A stretch of 64,000 nt of DNA, taken from Sycobia sp. Sy_11 (Eukaryota > Arthropoda > Insecta > Hymenoptera > Epichrysomallidae). Under the pieces are notes generated by a model. The model was not told where the DNA came from. It saw only the letters and a program-made list of their open reading frames with translations, and made no database searches. Location: the NCBI GenBank assembly GCA_018907035.1, contig JACCIC010000021.1, positions 319,501 through 383,500 on the forward strand, given 5' to 3'. The translations under genes and the position numbers were made by a program. Shown piece by piece: positions 18,766-30,475 of this stretch. Positions within the stretch are counted from its first letter, which is position 1, and each line of letters starts with the position of its first letter.

Positions 18766-20172
18766 TTATTCGGGTACTTCCAACGTACGAAAATAATTTA
18801 CAGAATCAACTGCTATTGAATATACCAAGTTATATACAGGATGTATTGCATGGACAGTATTTATATCTTCAGGCCCAATAACTATTGATAGTGGAGAATT
18901 TTGTGCTATTGAAAGTCCACTCAGGCCGTAACATGTATGATATATATCACAATCTCTGAAAAATAAAAATTACAATAATTTTCAATAGTTTACGTTTCAC
19001 AATCTAAACTCAATTCATACTTTTCAGGTTTATCCACCAATCCTCCATGAGGAGACTGGCAGCAAATTAGTAAATATTCCTGTAGAGCTGCTTGATCAAA
19101 TAACCAATGGTCTGAAACAATACTTTTTTCTTTCATTAAAAGAGTATGTATTAAAGGAAAAGCCCCACCTTGCCAAAACGAGTAACATCCATCAACTAAT
19201 TTATTTGTACGTCCCTGAAAACCTCCCTCTAAACGCATTTGTCTGTTAACAGCCCAACGCTATAAATATTAAAACATTTTGATTATCAGATAAATAAATT
19301 AAATTATAAAAACCAATTAGTGAAAAAATTTACCATAAAAGCAGGTAAGTTAAAATCATCCGTTTTTCCTAATAAAATAAGAGAAGCTAAACCACAATGT
19401 GCATAACCTCCATGTGCTTCCATACCTGGACATCCACTAAATCCTCCTTCCCAAGTTTGGCATTTAGCTACCCATTTTTCTGTATTTTTAAAGATATTGG
19501 AAGTATAAATATTAGTAAGTTTGGCTATAACTAAAGCACAATATACACCTCGTATATCAATTTCTCCATCAATGTGCATACAGAAACTACCATCAGGATT
19601 ATGCAAAGATTTTAGAAACTTATAAAGTCCCTCTCTAAAATTAAAAATATTAATAATATATATAATGATTAAAATAAAAATATATTAATTTTACCTATTT
19701 ATTAAATTGTATGCCTCTCTTGTACCTATAATACAAAGAGCATTAACTGCTGCATAGGTTGATGCTAAGTGAGGATATTGTCCTGGACCACCACCAAATC
19801 CACCTTCAGGAGCTTGGCATTTTGATAAGAAAGTAACAATTTTTGAATAATCTTCATATTCTAATCTCCCACCCAAAATATAAAGTGAATGTAGAATCCA
19901 ATAACATAGCCATGGTCTACTGGAATCTAAACACTAAAGAGAAATGTATTAAAAGTATTAACTATTTTAATTCATATTAAATTTACTGATAATACCTCAT
20001 ATAATTTTGAAAGATGATTTATTGAATTTTTTAAAAATTGAATATGTTTGTATTTATTCAATATTGGTTCTTCATCAAGTTTATATAATTTAAGTACATT
20101 TTGTTCAACCCGTTCCTAGAAAATGTTTAAACAATGTTAAATAAGTAAATTTTACTATATATTATATTTTTT

Positions 20173-20225
<53 letters not shown>

Positions 20226-20350
20226 AATATAGTTACTTGTTCCTCTGTAGATGGTGTTTCAAATTCTACAAATTGTTTTTCCTCTAATAAGTCATTATAA
20301 CTTCTAACGGATTGTTTTTTAAATATACTATCGAAACCAAAGTTTGACAT
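18766..20350 (-). CDS. Fntb: protein farnesyltransferase subunit beta, six exons
   Basis: Exons on the minus strand: 20350-20237, 20115-19996, 19933-19695, 19634-19334, 19259-19021 and 18955-18766. All junctions have GT/AG and keep the frame, giving about 400 residues (human 437). The enzyme attaches farnesyl to C-terminal CaaX cysteines in the cytosol, as a heterodimer with the alpha subunit. The barrel signature GGFGGGPGQYPHLASTYAAV (exon 3), the GMEAHGGY repeat (exon 4) and RLEGGFQGRTNKLVDGCYSF (exon 5) are conserved. The zinc ligands are present: Asp281 and Cys283 in VDGCYSF and His344 in YHTCYGLSG. The start ATG at 20350-20348 gives a short N-terminus. Intron 1 contains a (TA)n tract (20177-20222). 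A possible poly(A) signal on the minus strand is at 18652-18657. The gene appears intact. Neighbours are only repeats. Confidence 0.96.
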
Positions 20351-21795
20351 GTTCTATTATTAAGACAATAATATATTAATCATTAATTATATTACATATT
20401 TTTAGAAATAGTGATTTTTATGAAGTAGTCAGAATATCAGGCTTTATCATAGATTGCAATATTTATGCTCAATCTTGACTTAGTTATTCTACTTACTTTT
20501 GGGACAATTATAGTGAAGTATTAGCAGATATTAGTGATTTATCCTAAAAATAATAACATTTTATTTTTCATTATATTAATTGGATTTCTTAAAGTAGTAG
20601 TATTATTAAAAATGTATTAATTTTAATTTATAATTAATTAAAGTAACGTAATATATTTCGCAGATTCATAAAAATACATAACTATAACCTAAATTTAATT
20701 TTTTGTTATGTTCTCAAATAATGTTAATAATGGTTTTTTAATCACTCTATTAATGTAAGAAAGTGTAAGAATTATTCTTTAACTTAACTGTTTTTTGTTA
20801 AATAAAATTAATCTTGACTGATATACATTCTCAGATTGTTGCTATTCGGTTATGCTTTCTATGGTTATATCTCTGTACATACACGGCAGTTTTTCCTTAT
20901 TAATATTATATTAATTAGCTACAATATAAATACTGTTATATGACAATTAAATATAGAAAACTAATTTCTACAATTTTGTTTTATTATTATGTATGTTATT
21001 GCGGCATTCGGTAATATCAGCTGGTTTGTTTTCAAGATTGCGATTAGTGCAAATGCAATCAGGTGCGAGTTGTTCGCGCTTACTCCTCGTTCGTAATCGT
21101 GCTCGCAACTCATGATCGTCTTTACAAATTGAAACCGTTCAAAAATTTATGACGTACATGTCTAATGCTGTTCTCTGGCGGTTGGAAATGGATTCATCTC
21201 GTAAACAAAATATAGCATATATGCTTTATTGGCAAAGAAAACGTTCACTGCGTCTACGCGGGCGCCACTCTATCAAAGCAAAAATGTTAATCGTGGGCGT
21301 TAAGATAGTACAGGATGTATAAGGATAAACTATTTTTCTTTTAATTATAAAATAGATGATTACACTTAAAATATTCATTTAAATTTTGTAATATATATAT
21401 TATAATTCCATAGTATATTAAAAATCATAATAAACGTGATTTAGTTGTTTTCTTCACATTTTACTTAAATAAATAATGTAACAAAGAGGATATTAAATAA
21501 AAATAAATTTTTAAATAAATTTATTTCTGTTGATAATTGTTATACATATATTTTGTTTAGAACCATAGCTATCATTGTAGCCGTAAATGATCGTTTTCTT
21601 ATCTAATTTAATTTTTATTTTTTTTGTTCACTCTTAATGATTCATCACCATTTCAATATCACAAAATAAATTTTAGCAACTTCATGGATAGAAGTGTAAA
21701 GCCTATATAAAAAATGTCACAGCTTCGAGATAAGCTACTTATCCCAATGTACAGATGGCACAACCACTTCAAACCACGAAAATAATAGTTTTTTG
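20351..21795. other. upstream flank of the farnesyltransferase gene
   Basis: AT-rich sequence with no recognisable gene. A slightly more balanced patch at about 21000-21330 has no long open frame. Promoter elements of Fntb should lie just above 20350, but no distinct motif can be assigned. Confidence 0.5.
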
Positions 21796-23335
21796 CACGA
21801 GGACGTCGATAAAATGATTAACGAAGGCGTGATCAGGTTATCAGATAGCCCATAGAGTAGTCTAGTCTTGATAGCTAGAAATAAGGACGGAAAAACTCGA
21901 TTTTACATGGATTTTCGATGCCTTAATAAAGTATCAAGAAAAAATGCGTATCCATTGCCACAGATACAGTCAATTCTCGATAAATTGCGAGGAGCAAAAA
22001 TTTTACCAACAATTGACTTCAAAAACGGGTATTGGCAAATTGAACGAACGGAGAAGAGTAAACCACTAACGGCTTTTACAGTTCTGGGTCGAGGTTTATG
22101 TGAATGCCTTTTGGCTTATACACAGCACGAGCAACTGTTTAAAGACTTAGATAGAGTTATTACACCTGATATGGCTCCTAACGTATTTGCATATTTAGAC
22201 GATATAATTATAGTTACAGAGACATACAAGGAACATAAAAGAGTGTTGAAAAGAGTCTTTGAAAAACTGAGAGCTGCAAAAGTAAAACCGATCCCGGACA
22301 AATGCCAGTTGGCCCGTTCACAATTGACGTATCTCGGACATGTAGTAAATGCATAAGGAATACGAACAGATCCTGAAAAAATCAAGGCAATCTCAGCCAT
22401 ACCACCACTGACAACTCCAAAAGAGTTGAAGAGATTTTTTGACATGCTTTTATGGTACAGAAGGTTCATAAAGGACTTATCAAAAACTGCGGCACCGATG
22501 AGTATTTAATAAAGAAAAAGACGAATTGGGTATGGGGTAAAGAATAAACAGCAGCATTTGAAGAGCTGAAGAAAAATTTAATGGAAGCTCCAGTTTTAGC
22601 ATGTCCTAATTGGAATCTGCTGTTTGTCTTGCAGACAGATGCGAGTTTACTCAGCCTAGAAGCCCTGCTAACACAGATAGATGATGATAAAGAATATGTA
22701 ATCACCAATGCAAGCCGCACGCTAAATGCAGCAGAGAAAAATTACTCTGTCACAGACTTGGAGTGTTTAGCTGTACGGTGAGGCACATGGAAAATAAGAC
22801 AATATTTGAAAGGCTATCCATTTACAGTGGTCACGGATCATCAGTCTCTGAAATGGCTTGAAAAGCTAGATAACCCATCTGGACGATTAACACGGTTGGC
22901 ACTCGATTTGTCCCAATGTGATTTTGATATACAGTATCGAAAGGACACGGAGAATCCAGTTGAGTTAAATGCCGTTTCGCAAATAGGTAATAAATGGTAT
23001 AGTAAATAATTTAAATCAATAACGGAAAACGCAGCAGATTTTCCTGTTTGCAGAATAAAAAATAATAGACTACTGACATATTTTACATACACTGGTCTTC
23101 AGCGAAAGTAATGAAGTAGGTGAATGGAAAATATGTGTCCACGAATCCGAGAAACGATGAGTACTCAAGGAAAATCATCATGATACGATTACAGGACACT
23201 TAGACGTTGCAAAAACACTAGGAAGACTGGCTAGGAATTATTATTGGCCTCGTATGTTTCGCGAGGCCATCCGGTATATACGCGCGTGTACGAATTGCCA
23301 ACAGCATAAAGTACAACAATTAGCGCCTGCCTTGT
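21796..23335 (+). pseudogene. Ty3/gypsy pol remnant (RT, RNase H, integrase finger)
   Basis: The remnant begins in the RT with NEGVIRLSDSP, meets TAG at 21853, then continues: DFRCLNKVSRKNAYPLPQI, PTIDFKNGYWQI (first RT Asp) and the intact FAYLDDIIIV active site near 22190. After YLGHVVNA come a stop and frame changes near 22355-22520. RNase H follows (LQTDAS near 22635; TDLECLA; VTDHQSLKWL near 22830). The last recognisable part (23170-23335) is the integrase HHCC finger with CTNCQQHK. No gag, protease, integrase catalytic core or LTR is present. It is unrelated in detail to the gypsy at 4416-13817. Confidence 0.88.
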
Positions 23336-24163
23336 TAGGTCGAGATTAGCTTGGCCGGCATTAACTTGCGCGGCCGGCACATCTCACTACGTTTCCGGCG
23401 GAACAAAATCTATACAAATAAACATAAATACAAACTTTAGTAAATAAGTAGTTGTTAAACAAATCACTGAAATATAACACAGTTTGCCATGCACAAGTAT
23501 TATAAAATAAAAAGTTTTTATGGGCCATTTAGAATTTACATATAAGTTCGGCTACTAAGGTCCTGATGAATACTGGAAAAGCCGATAAAATTGAATAGGC
23601 TTTTTCGTACATTTGACGTTCCATACTATTCTGTAATATATTAAAAATTAGGCGCTGCAATCGATTTGAACTTTTGATAGAGGTATGGAGCAATCTTAAG
23701 TTGCCAATACCGATGTTAAATAGAAATTACGTTAATAAAGAAGCAAGTTACATCTATGAACGTACTACCAGAGATGAATAGAAATTGCCAGGGACATAGG
23801 CAGATCTGATTACGTCGCAGGGCCAGCTGGATAAAATTTTTCTGCGGCAGAAACACTATCAATGTCTATTACGATCACTAAGGGTAAGACACTACAAGAT
23901 AAGGTTCGAATAGAAACAGCTATATAATTTGTTAAATAATAGAACAGGCGGCCGATCGTCCGACACGTGCACAGACTGGTGCAAACAGCGTGAAGTGGTG
24001 GTGGAGAGGGCGCAAGAAGAGCAGGCTTATGATGCACAATCTTGCAGTTACAGTCTTATAAAGAGGGGGAAGAGTAGAAAACATTGGAAAGTGAAGGAGC
24101 GGCAAGATTCGGGACAGGATGCTTTGAAAGAAAAATAGCATATATTTGTGCGATCGATTCTGT

Positions 24164-24196
<33 letters not shown>

Positions 24197-24740
24197 CATA
24201 TAACAATTAAATTTATTTAATAATTGTTGTTGTTAAATAAATTACAAAATAATATGTAATACATTGAACATTTTATTATTTTCAATAAAAAGTAAAAAGA
24301 TAGAAGAAAAAAAAACTATTCATAAAAATAATTTTAAACAATATATCGATATATAAATATATAATTCCATGCTCAAAAAAGCTTATATATAGCTGATTAC
24401 AAGTGAAAAGTTAAATTATGAAGAATATTTTAATGAATTTTTTTATTTTTATTTCAATCATAAGTCTTTGTGAGATATGATGATATCTTTTCTGAAATCA
24501 TAAAGAGGTTAGTCTCATATCCTATAAAGAGAAAAAGAAATTATTATGGTTGGCATAAGAAAGAAAGAAACCAGTTGTGACTTCGGCTCTGACCTTTGTA
24601 GACAACGGAAAAATTGCGTATGAATAAAAAGTTAACTGTGTCTGTTTTATTTTTTCTTTCTTTCTGAAGGTGATACGTTATAGTACGCTTATAAATAATA
24701 TTCATATGCTTATTTTATTAATGTAACTTTCTCGTATCTT
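23336..24740. other. intergenic, with CA/TA microsatellite
   Basis: No gene is recognised. A composite (CA)n(TA)n tract lies at about 24167-24197. The short frames around 23810-24183 are antisense to each other and have no family resemblance. Confidence 0.5.
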
Positions 24741-24972
24741 GTTAACCCATTAACGTCCAAAACAGAGAAATCGTAACTCTGTTTTTAACCGTAAATCTAT
24801 CACATATTCTACGGATATATTCAAAGCAACCATAATTTTTCTTAAGTATTTTTTTTCTACTTTTCATTTCTGGTATCAGAATTGCGAAGTTTTCACTCAA
24901 AAATTCAATATGGCGACGTTTACAAAAAAAATACAAAATTTCGATACTTTTTTTTAAATCCAATTTCTTCAA

Positions 24973-25203
24973 TCTCGAAAAAATTTAGATATACTTCTTG
25001 GTCAATTCTAAGCACTTTTTATTCTCTAACTTTTTCTTATATAACGATTTGTTTTTGTGTGAAATATCAAAAACCAAAAGTTGCATAACTCAAATTTTTT
25101 ATGATTTTTGATTTTTTACACAAAAACAAATCGTTATATAAGAAAAAGTTAGAGAATAAAAAGTGTTTAGAATTGACTAAGAAGTATCTGAATTTTTTCG
25201 AGA
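24973..25203. repeat. foldback: inverted repeat with about 100-bp arms
   Basis: 24973-25075 and 25103-25203 are near-perfect inverted copies separated by about 27 bp, sharing blocks such as TAGAGAATAAAAAG and CAAATCGTTATATAAG. A more distant inverted similarity links 24918-24970 with about 25530-25580, so the foldback may be the core of a larger decayed DNA element (about 24740-25590). No coding capacity. The element type is not identified. Confidence 0.75.
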
Positions 25204-25649
25204 CGATTCGATGAATTTTTCCAATTTGTCATAAATTGCCAATTGGCAAAAATAAAAAAGTTGCTCAAAACTCAGTGAAAAAATTTAGACATTTTCTATT
25301 AATTTTTGATTAATTGTAAGCACTTTTTATCTTATTGATTTTTTCGTCGAATGCATTATATTCGAGAAAAAAATTCGTGAAAGTTTGGGCAAAATTTTGC
25401 GCTTCAGGTGCCATTTTCTAGCCACCATATTGAATTTATGGATTCGGGACCAAACTGAATTTAAAGTACAACTCATTTATGCACTCATAGTTGAAAATTA
25501 AAGTTCCGTCCTCAACGTTAACATAACAAGAAATTGGATTTTAAAAAAAAGTATCGAAATTTAGCAATATTTTTGTAAAAAAAAACTAAAAACTAAGTCG
25601 TTTTTCATTCAAACGGTGTCCTAGATAATTCACGTCTCTTTTCAGAAAT

Positions 25650-26946
25650 TCGCACTTTGTCGGTTTGCAATTTTAATCCGGCTTCTCGAAGTCTGTTTAA
25701 TACTAGGCTTGCAGTCCTCTTAATAAGGTATCCATTAACCTTTGGAAAGTGACGGGTGCATTTTGCAACCCAAAAGGCATACGAACGAATTGATAGTGTC
25801 CAAATGGCGTACTAAAAGCTGTTTTATGTGCGCCTCTCGGGTCCGTCTTAATTTGGTGAAACCCTGATGCAAGGTCCAGTACAGAGCAATACTTTGCACC
25901 TCCTACTTGTTCAAATATCTCAGTGATATTCGGCAGTGGATAGGCATCGCTTACTGTTTTTTAGTTCAAAGTTCTGTAGTCAAGCACGATTTGCCATCTT
26001 GGTCGACCTTGTGAGTCTGCTTTCTTTTTTACAATCCCAATTAGGCTATTAACTGGAGAATCGGAGTTCTCTATCACCCCTTGGTTTAATAAATCATTTA
26101 TCTGTCTATCTATTTCTTCTTTGAGTGAGTGAGGAAATTTGTCTTGTCGGGCATTCACTGGTTCTTCATCCGTAGTGTTAATTCTGTGAGTTATGACATC
26201 TGTTTCCGGCAATGAATCTCCGGGTAGAAAGAAGATATCGCGATTTTTATCGACTAAATGCTGTACGTATTCTTTTTCGGTTTCATCAAGGTGATCTGTG
26301 CGTATTATATCTCTTATAGATGCGATTTCTACGGAAGTTAAGTTTTCCGTGGGGAAAACGTTGGGTTCATTATTTATTGTCTTTGAGGGGATATTGAGTT
26401 CTTCGAATATTAGTTCTTGCGTAAATGAATAAAGCGTCTTTGTGGATATACTCTCATTATCGAAGTAATTATTTAAAAATTCATCTGTTTCATCATCTAT
26501 GTGTAACAATTCTTCGTTCAACCTTTGATGTTCATAATTCATCTTTGTTGTTCGCTCTCGTCGCTCTGACTATGGGTAGATACGTTCGCGAGTAACGAGT
26601 CTACCGTATGGTCTATTCCCTCTTCTTCCGTTTCCGTGGATAAATTTTTGCGAAGCATCTGTGGTGACACAAATTCAATAGGTTGGCCATGTGTATGAAA
26701 CTCTAGTCGTTTCGTCTCGTAGTTTATTGATACTCGAGCGTCGCTTAAATATCGTGCCCCCAAAATACCGGAATACGGTATTGGAAAATGATCGGAGACG
26801 ACTTGGAAACTTGAAATTCCGCCTAAAACTTTAAGTTTTAAAATTCCTAAGAGTCCCTTCTGTGACTCGTCGATTTTGTATTGATGGGGTAAGGTTCCTC
26901 TTTTTATTAAATTTCCCTCAATCCTGTGTCTACTAGGAATCTGCAT
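25650..26946 (-). pseudogene. gypsy protease-RT linker and truncated reverse transcriptase
   Basis: From 26946 leftward comes a linker with GILKLKVLGG, VSDHFPIPYSGILGARYL and an acidic stretch. Then, in overlapping frames from 26542, the N-terminal RT: NSDSPVNSLIGIVKKK, RPRWQIVLDYRTLN. Past a break at about 25960 the palm continues (YPLPNITEIFEQVGGAKY, FHQIKTDPRGAHKTAFSTPF, LQNAPVTFQRLMDT). Near 25710 it jumps with a frameshift to VLNRLREAGLKLQTDKVRI. The jump skips the segment that should hold YxDD, so the catalytic aspartates are gone. Non-functional. Confidence 0.85.
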
Positions 26947-27149
26947 TTACCGCCTATTGGGTTCTTGGTAATCATGATAGGAAGTAACTCCGTTTCTTGT
27001 TCGATGTGGATATTCACAATGATATATGCAAGGATGCCTTAAGTTTCATTTCCTAATCGTAAATGGTCGTTTGGCCAGTTATAATGAGTTATTTATGGGT
27101 AAAGTTTAAGTTAATGTTTCTGTTAAGAATTCTGATCCTATGATTCCAT

Positions 27150-27485
27150 TGTATAGAATAGGAAAATTGTCTGATACAGCGAGAAGTTCGATTCTTTGTC
27201 CAGCAATTTTCAATGACTCGGTACCTAGGGTTGTTTCTTTACTATCTCCCACTCCTGTTAATGTATAGATTTTGATTCATTTATGCGTGCTCCTTTTGGT
27301 ATTAATCCTATTTTAATAATGCTTACTTCGGATCCACTGTCTATCATAAATGAAAGAAGACATTGTGGCCCGAACTGAACCTCTACGTATGATACGAAGT
27401 TGGTTATTGTCGTTCCAAGGGTATTAATTCGCCTAGGAGGTACGATAGTTGGTTCATGTTCGTGGATCGCGTTGGTCTCTTGCAA
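27150..27485 (-). pseudogene. gypsy aspartic protease region
   Basis: LLSFMIDSGSEVSIIK carries the retropepsin active-site triad (D-S-G) near 27330. The frame breaks at 27258; the downstream continuation includes AVSDNFPILYNGIIGSEFL (about 27145-27200). That motif is repeated, diverged, in the following linker at about 26755-26800, suggesting an internal duplication or fusion of two related elements. Confidence 0.78.
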
Positions 27486-27529
27486 ATCCCTTTATTCGCG
27501 CTCTCGTTCTGGGGATTTCGTCCATTTCC

Positions 27530-28138
27530 CTAGTTATATTGGCGCTTTCGACATTCTGATATTGTGTGTCCTGGGTACTTGCAATAAGCACATATGTGTC
27601 TGTTAGAAGTGGTTGCGGTTTGCTGAGCGGGATCGCGTACCCTACATGTAATTTCAGACTGCCCTAACCATTCACATTTCTTGCATTTCGGAATCGGTTT
27701 TTGCTTATTCGCTTGATAGGTTCGAGAGAAGTTCGCTGTATGGCCAGGCTTATTGCATAGCTGGTATGCTATAAACGGTGGTCTATTGTTACTACTGCAG
27801 TTGCGGGCATTATGACCGATTGCATTACATGCTTGGCACTTGATTGTTGCGAAGCATTGGAAGGTAGTATGGTTCGACCTTCCGCAAGTTTGGCATATTA
27901 GCGCTTGGCTTGATCTGAGTCTTCTTCGACATTCTGCAAACGCACGACCTATTATATTGCAGTAGCTGCAAGGTATATTCCTCGGAAGAGTTAAATTGTT
28001 TACCTGGCGGGGGTATATATTTTGTTTGTTAGGTTTATGGCGTATTTCTTGCCTCCCAAATAAGTTCTCCCGAGCTTCGAGTCGTCGTTTTACTGCGATC
28101 GCTTTGTTCTGTTTCAATCTAGTTTTGATTTCGGGCAT
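27530..28138 (-). pseudogene. gypsy Gag nucleocapsid region with multiple CCHC knuckles
   Basis: A 202-codon frame has a basic N-terminus and a series of zinc-knuckle motifs. These include CQTCGRSNHTTFQC, CQACNAIGHNARNC and CAYCKYPGHTISEC, all intact C-x2-C-x4-H-x4-C, plus degraded ones (CSYCNIIGRAFAEC lacks the His; LCNKPGHTANFS has lost a Cys). Such arrays bind RNA in retroelement Gag. Five or six knuckles is more than the one or two usual in gypsy Gag. Confidence 0.85.
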
Positions 28139-28359
28139 TAATCCTAGTCGAAATCATTCTATTATTGCCTTTTCGATGATGCGCTTGAAGGCGACCGTAT
28201 TTGGTGCTTTGGTTATGTGCCGATTTACTTCATAAATTTGAGAACCAATGTCTCTTATGCTATTCACGTACTTTATGGCTGATTCGTGTTCACTCTGAGA
28301 TTGACTACTCAGTTCGCCGAGAAGTTCGTGCACGTTTTTCGATTGGGCGTAAAAGTCTT

Positions 28360-28779
28360 TTAATGTCCTTTAAATTCTTCGACTGTGGTGAACGCGTACC
28401 CAGATATGATTTTTCTTGCTTCACCCAAGAGTTTTCTCTTAAGTAATTTCGCGAAGCTTTCCTCAAGATTGTTGCTTATGAGTTCTCTAGCTTCTATACA
28501 GTATTCTAGGAACTGGTTAAGGGGAATATTTTTGCCGTCAAATGCAGGAACAAATTTAAGTGCTCCCTTTAAGGATATGGTTGTGGCTTTATCGTTCGCC
28601 ATTTTAGTACTTGGTAGGTGTTCAGCTATTAAGCAATCAATTGTTAGGTGTGACAAGTATGGTCTGACTGTCTCTTGTTCGGCGAGATCTATAGATTCAC
28701 GGAAGAACGATAGGTTTTCAGGGGTAGATGAATGTGTGTGCACGGGACTGATGTCTCCTATATTTTGTTCGATACTCAA
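28360..28779 (-). pseudogene. gypsy Gag capsid-like fragment
   Basis: A 139-codon frame contains VPAFDGKNIPLNQFLEYCIEA and KLLKRKLLGEARKIISGY, the pattern of Ty3/gypsy Gag capsid N-terminal regions. It breaks near 28360; 28140-28360 continues in another frame toward the zinc-knuckle region. It is the 5'-most recognisable coding part of the minus-strand gypsy remnant. Confidence 0.75.
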
Positions 28780-29681
28780 TTGGTCTCGAGGCGTTGATTA
28801 GCCAAATGGCGTAAATTTAACTTCTTTTAAGTCTTTCGGAAGAGTTCTGATGTCGTCCTCTCTTCGTCGATTTTTGGATTCGCTTTCTGATGGAACTTCT
28901 AACCCCTTCCCTGATCAATTTTTTACGCGTATACATTCGATTTTTAATGTATACATATATACATGTATGAATGTATCCTTTTTTTACTTATTTTGATGGC
29001 TGTGAGGCAGTTGTGTGTGGCTATCATTTGTTTCGATAGTTTATTTTCATTCGTAATATAATTAATTGGATTTTCTCTCCTTTTTTTAAATTGTTTCGTT
29101 TAATTGTTTAAATCAATTTGATTTGTTTCCTCAACCTTCACCTGTTTAATAATTTTATTTTAATATATATTTCTTTTGTAAATTGAATGTTACAAGATAT
29201 ATATCGATTAGCAATATCGTTTCATAAATTTTTGTAATGATTCAGTGAATTTATATAATTTTTGACCAAGAGGCAGTTGCGCGTGGCTATCGTTTGTAGC
29301 TCAGAGGCTTTGGTGCTTGGTCGTATTAATGCTTGTTTTATTTATTTATTTTTTGAATGGTGAGATTGGTTTATTAATTTGTTAATTTAATTCATTTGTT
29401 TAACTTGTAACATCTCGATTTAGGTTTTTGATGATTTTTTACGTTCTCCCCTTTTTTTATCATTAAATGATTTGTTTTATTGTTGTTTAGTAAAAAACTT
29501 TTATTAACCTTTCAATTATTTCATTCCATTCCTCGTCGTGACGTTTATTCTGTTAAGGAAAGCTATTTAAACGCGTTTTCTAAGCTTTTTAGAGTTTCAG
29601 TGTTCTCCTCTTTAGGTAATTTTGTAGGCTTATTGTAGCCTTTATAATTGTAACAATAATTATTTGTAATGTTTTCTCGTC

Positions 29682-29985
29682 TCATTGCCTTTCCTTTAGT
29701 AAGGTTATAATTTGTTGCTGTCTTCTTTCTGAGGTTTTGAGTTCATCCTGTTCTTCTGCGAGCAGGGAATATATTTGAAATATCGTCTCTTTCAACCCTT
29801 TATTTTCGGCTTGTTCCTTATTCAGAGCCTTTTTCAATTGGTCTATTCTTTTATCTAAGTAGTTCCCGAATTCCCAACGGTCATGATCAGTGCCGATTAA
29901 TGCATCAATATTTTGTTCTAGGCGTTCTAACCTAGTGTTTCTACTCAGGATTTCCGTATAATAAAAAGTGAGTAGTTCAATGTGT
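29682..29985 (-). other. unassigned coiled-coil reading frame without ATG
   Basis: On the minus strand an open frame of about 100 codons ends at TGA (29684-29682). From about 29940 it encodes a highly charged, heptad-rich segment: RLERLEQNIDALIG, then YLDKRIDQLKKALNKEQAE and LLAEEQDELKTSERRQQQI. The composition is quite unlike the AT-rich surroundings and typical of a coiled coil. There is no ATG, so it is a fragment or an exon. It lies between the gypsy gag (ending 28779) and the BEL-type LTR. I cannot assign it to either. Confidence 0.45.
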
Positions 29986-30401
29986 AACTACGAATTTTAT
30001 TTGTTTGCGAGAAAGACAAGAAAATGTATACTTCATGGAATGTCGGGGAAACGGCTAGTATTAACAAGAAATAATATATAGTTAGTTTTATACCTGAGAC
30101 GGTCATTAGGGACAAGGGTAATTTAGGGATGACCATATGCCGACCCCCCCTTTTTCGCCGATCTGACCGGCAGACGTACGACTGCGTCTGAGTGATGGAA
30201 GAGTGTCGTCCCGGCATCGAAGCGAAAACGTCGCGTATTTACTTACCGCTTGATGACTTGTGTATTTTGTGTTAAAAAACCTTTTTCTTAATATAATCCT
30301 TAATAAATTCATAATTTAAGTGTATATATCGTTAAACTCATTTTATTTGATCTCAACCGTACTATCCCAAGTTTTTATTATATTTTATCGAATTGAACAA
30401 T

Positions 30402-30420
30402 TAGTGACCGTGACAGGACT
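30402..30420 (+). other. primer-binding site complementary to tRNA-Arg
   Basis: TAGTGACCGTGACAGGACT matches the complement of the 3' end of insect tRNA-Arg(TCG) with two mismatches near the CCA end. This primer is typical of BEL/Pao elements. Confidence 0.8.
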
Positions 30421-30475
30421 TGGGTTGCAGTGAAGGGTTTTATTTTGAGTGTATTAAATAGTGAGTTAAATCAAT

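Larger units (their letters stand above)
25620..28800 (-). mobile_element. Ty3/gypsy remnant, minus strand
   Basis: Reading right to left: gag-like ORF, multi-CCHC zinc-knuckle region, aspartic protease, linker, and the first half of RT. RNase H, integrase and both LTRs are missing. The left edge abuts the foldback region near 25600. The order and motifs are Ty3/gypsy. Confidence 0.85.

Noticed and set aside
23562..23600. another hammerhead starting at CCTGATGA
   Set aside because: The expected GAAAC is replaced by GATAAAA and no stems of reasonable length pair.
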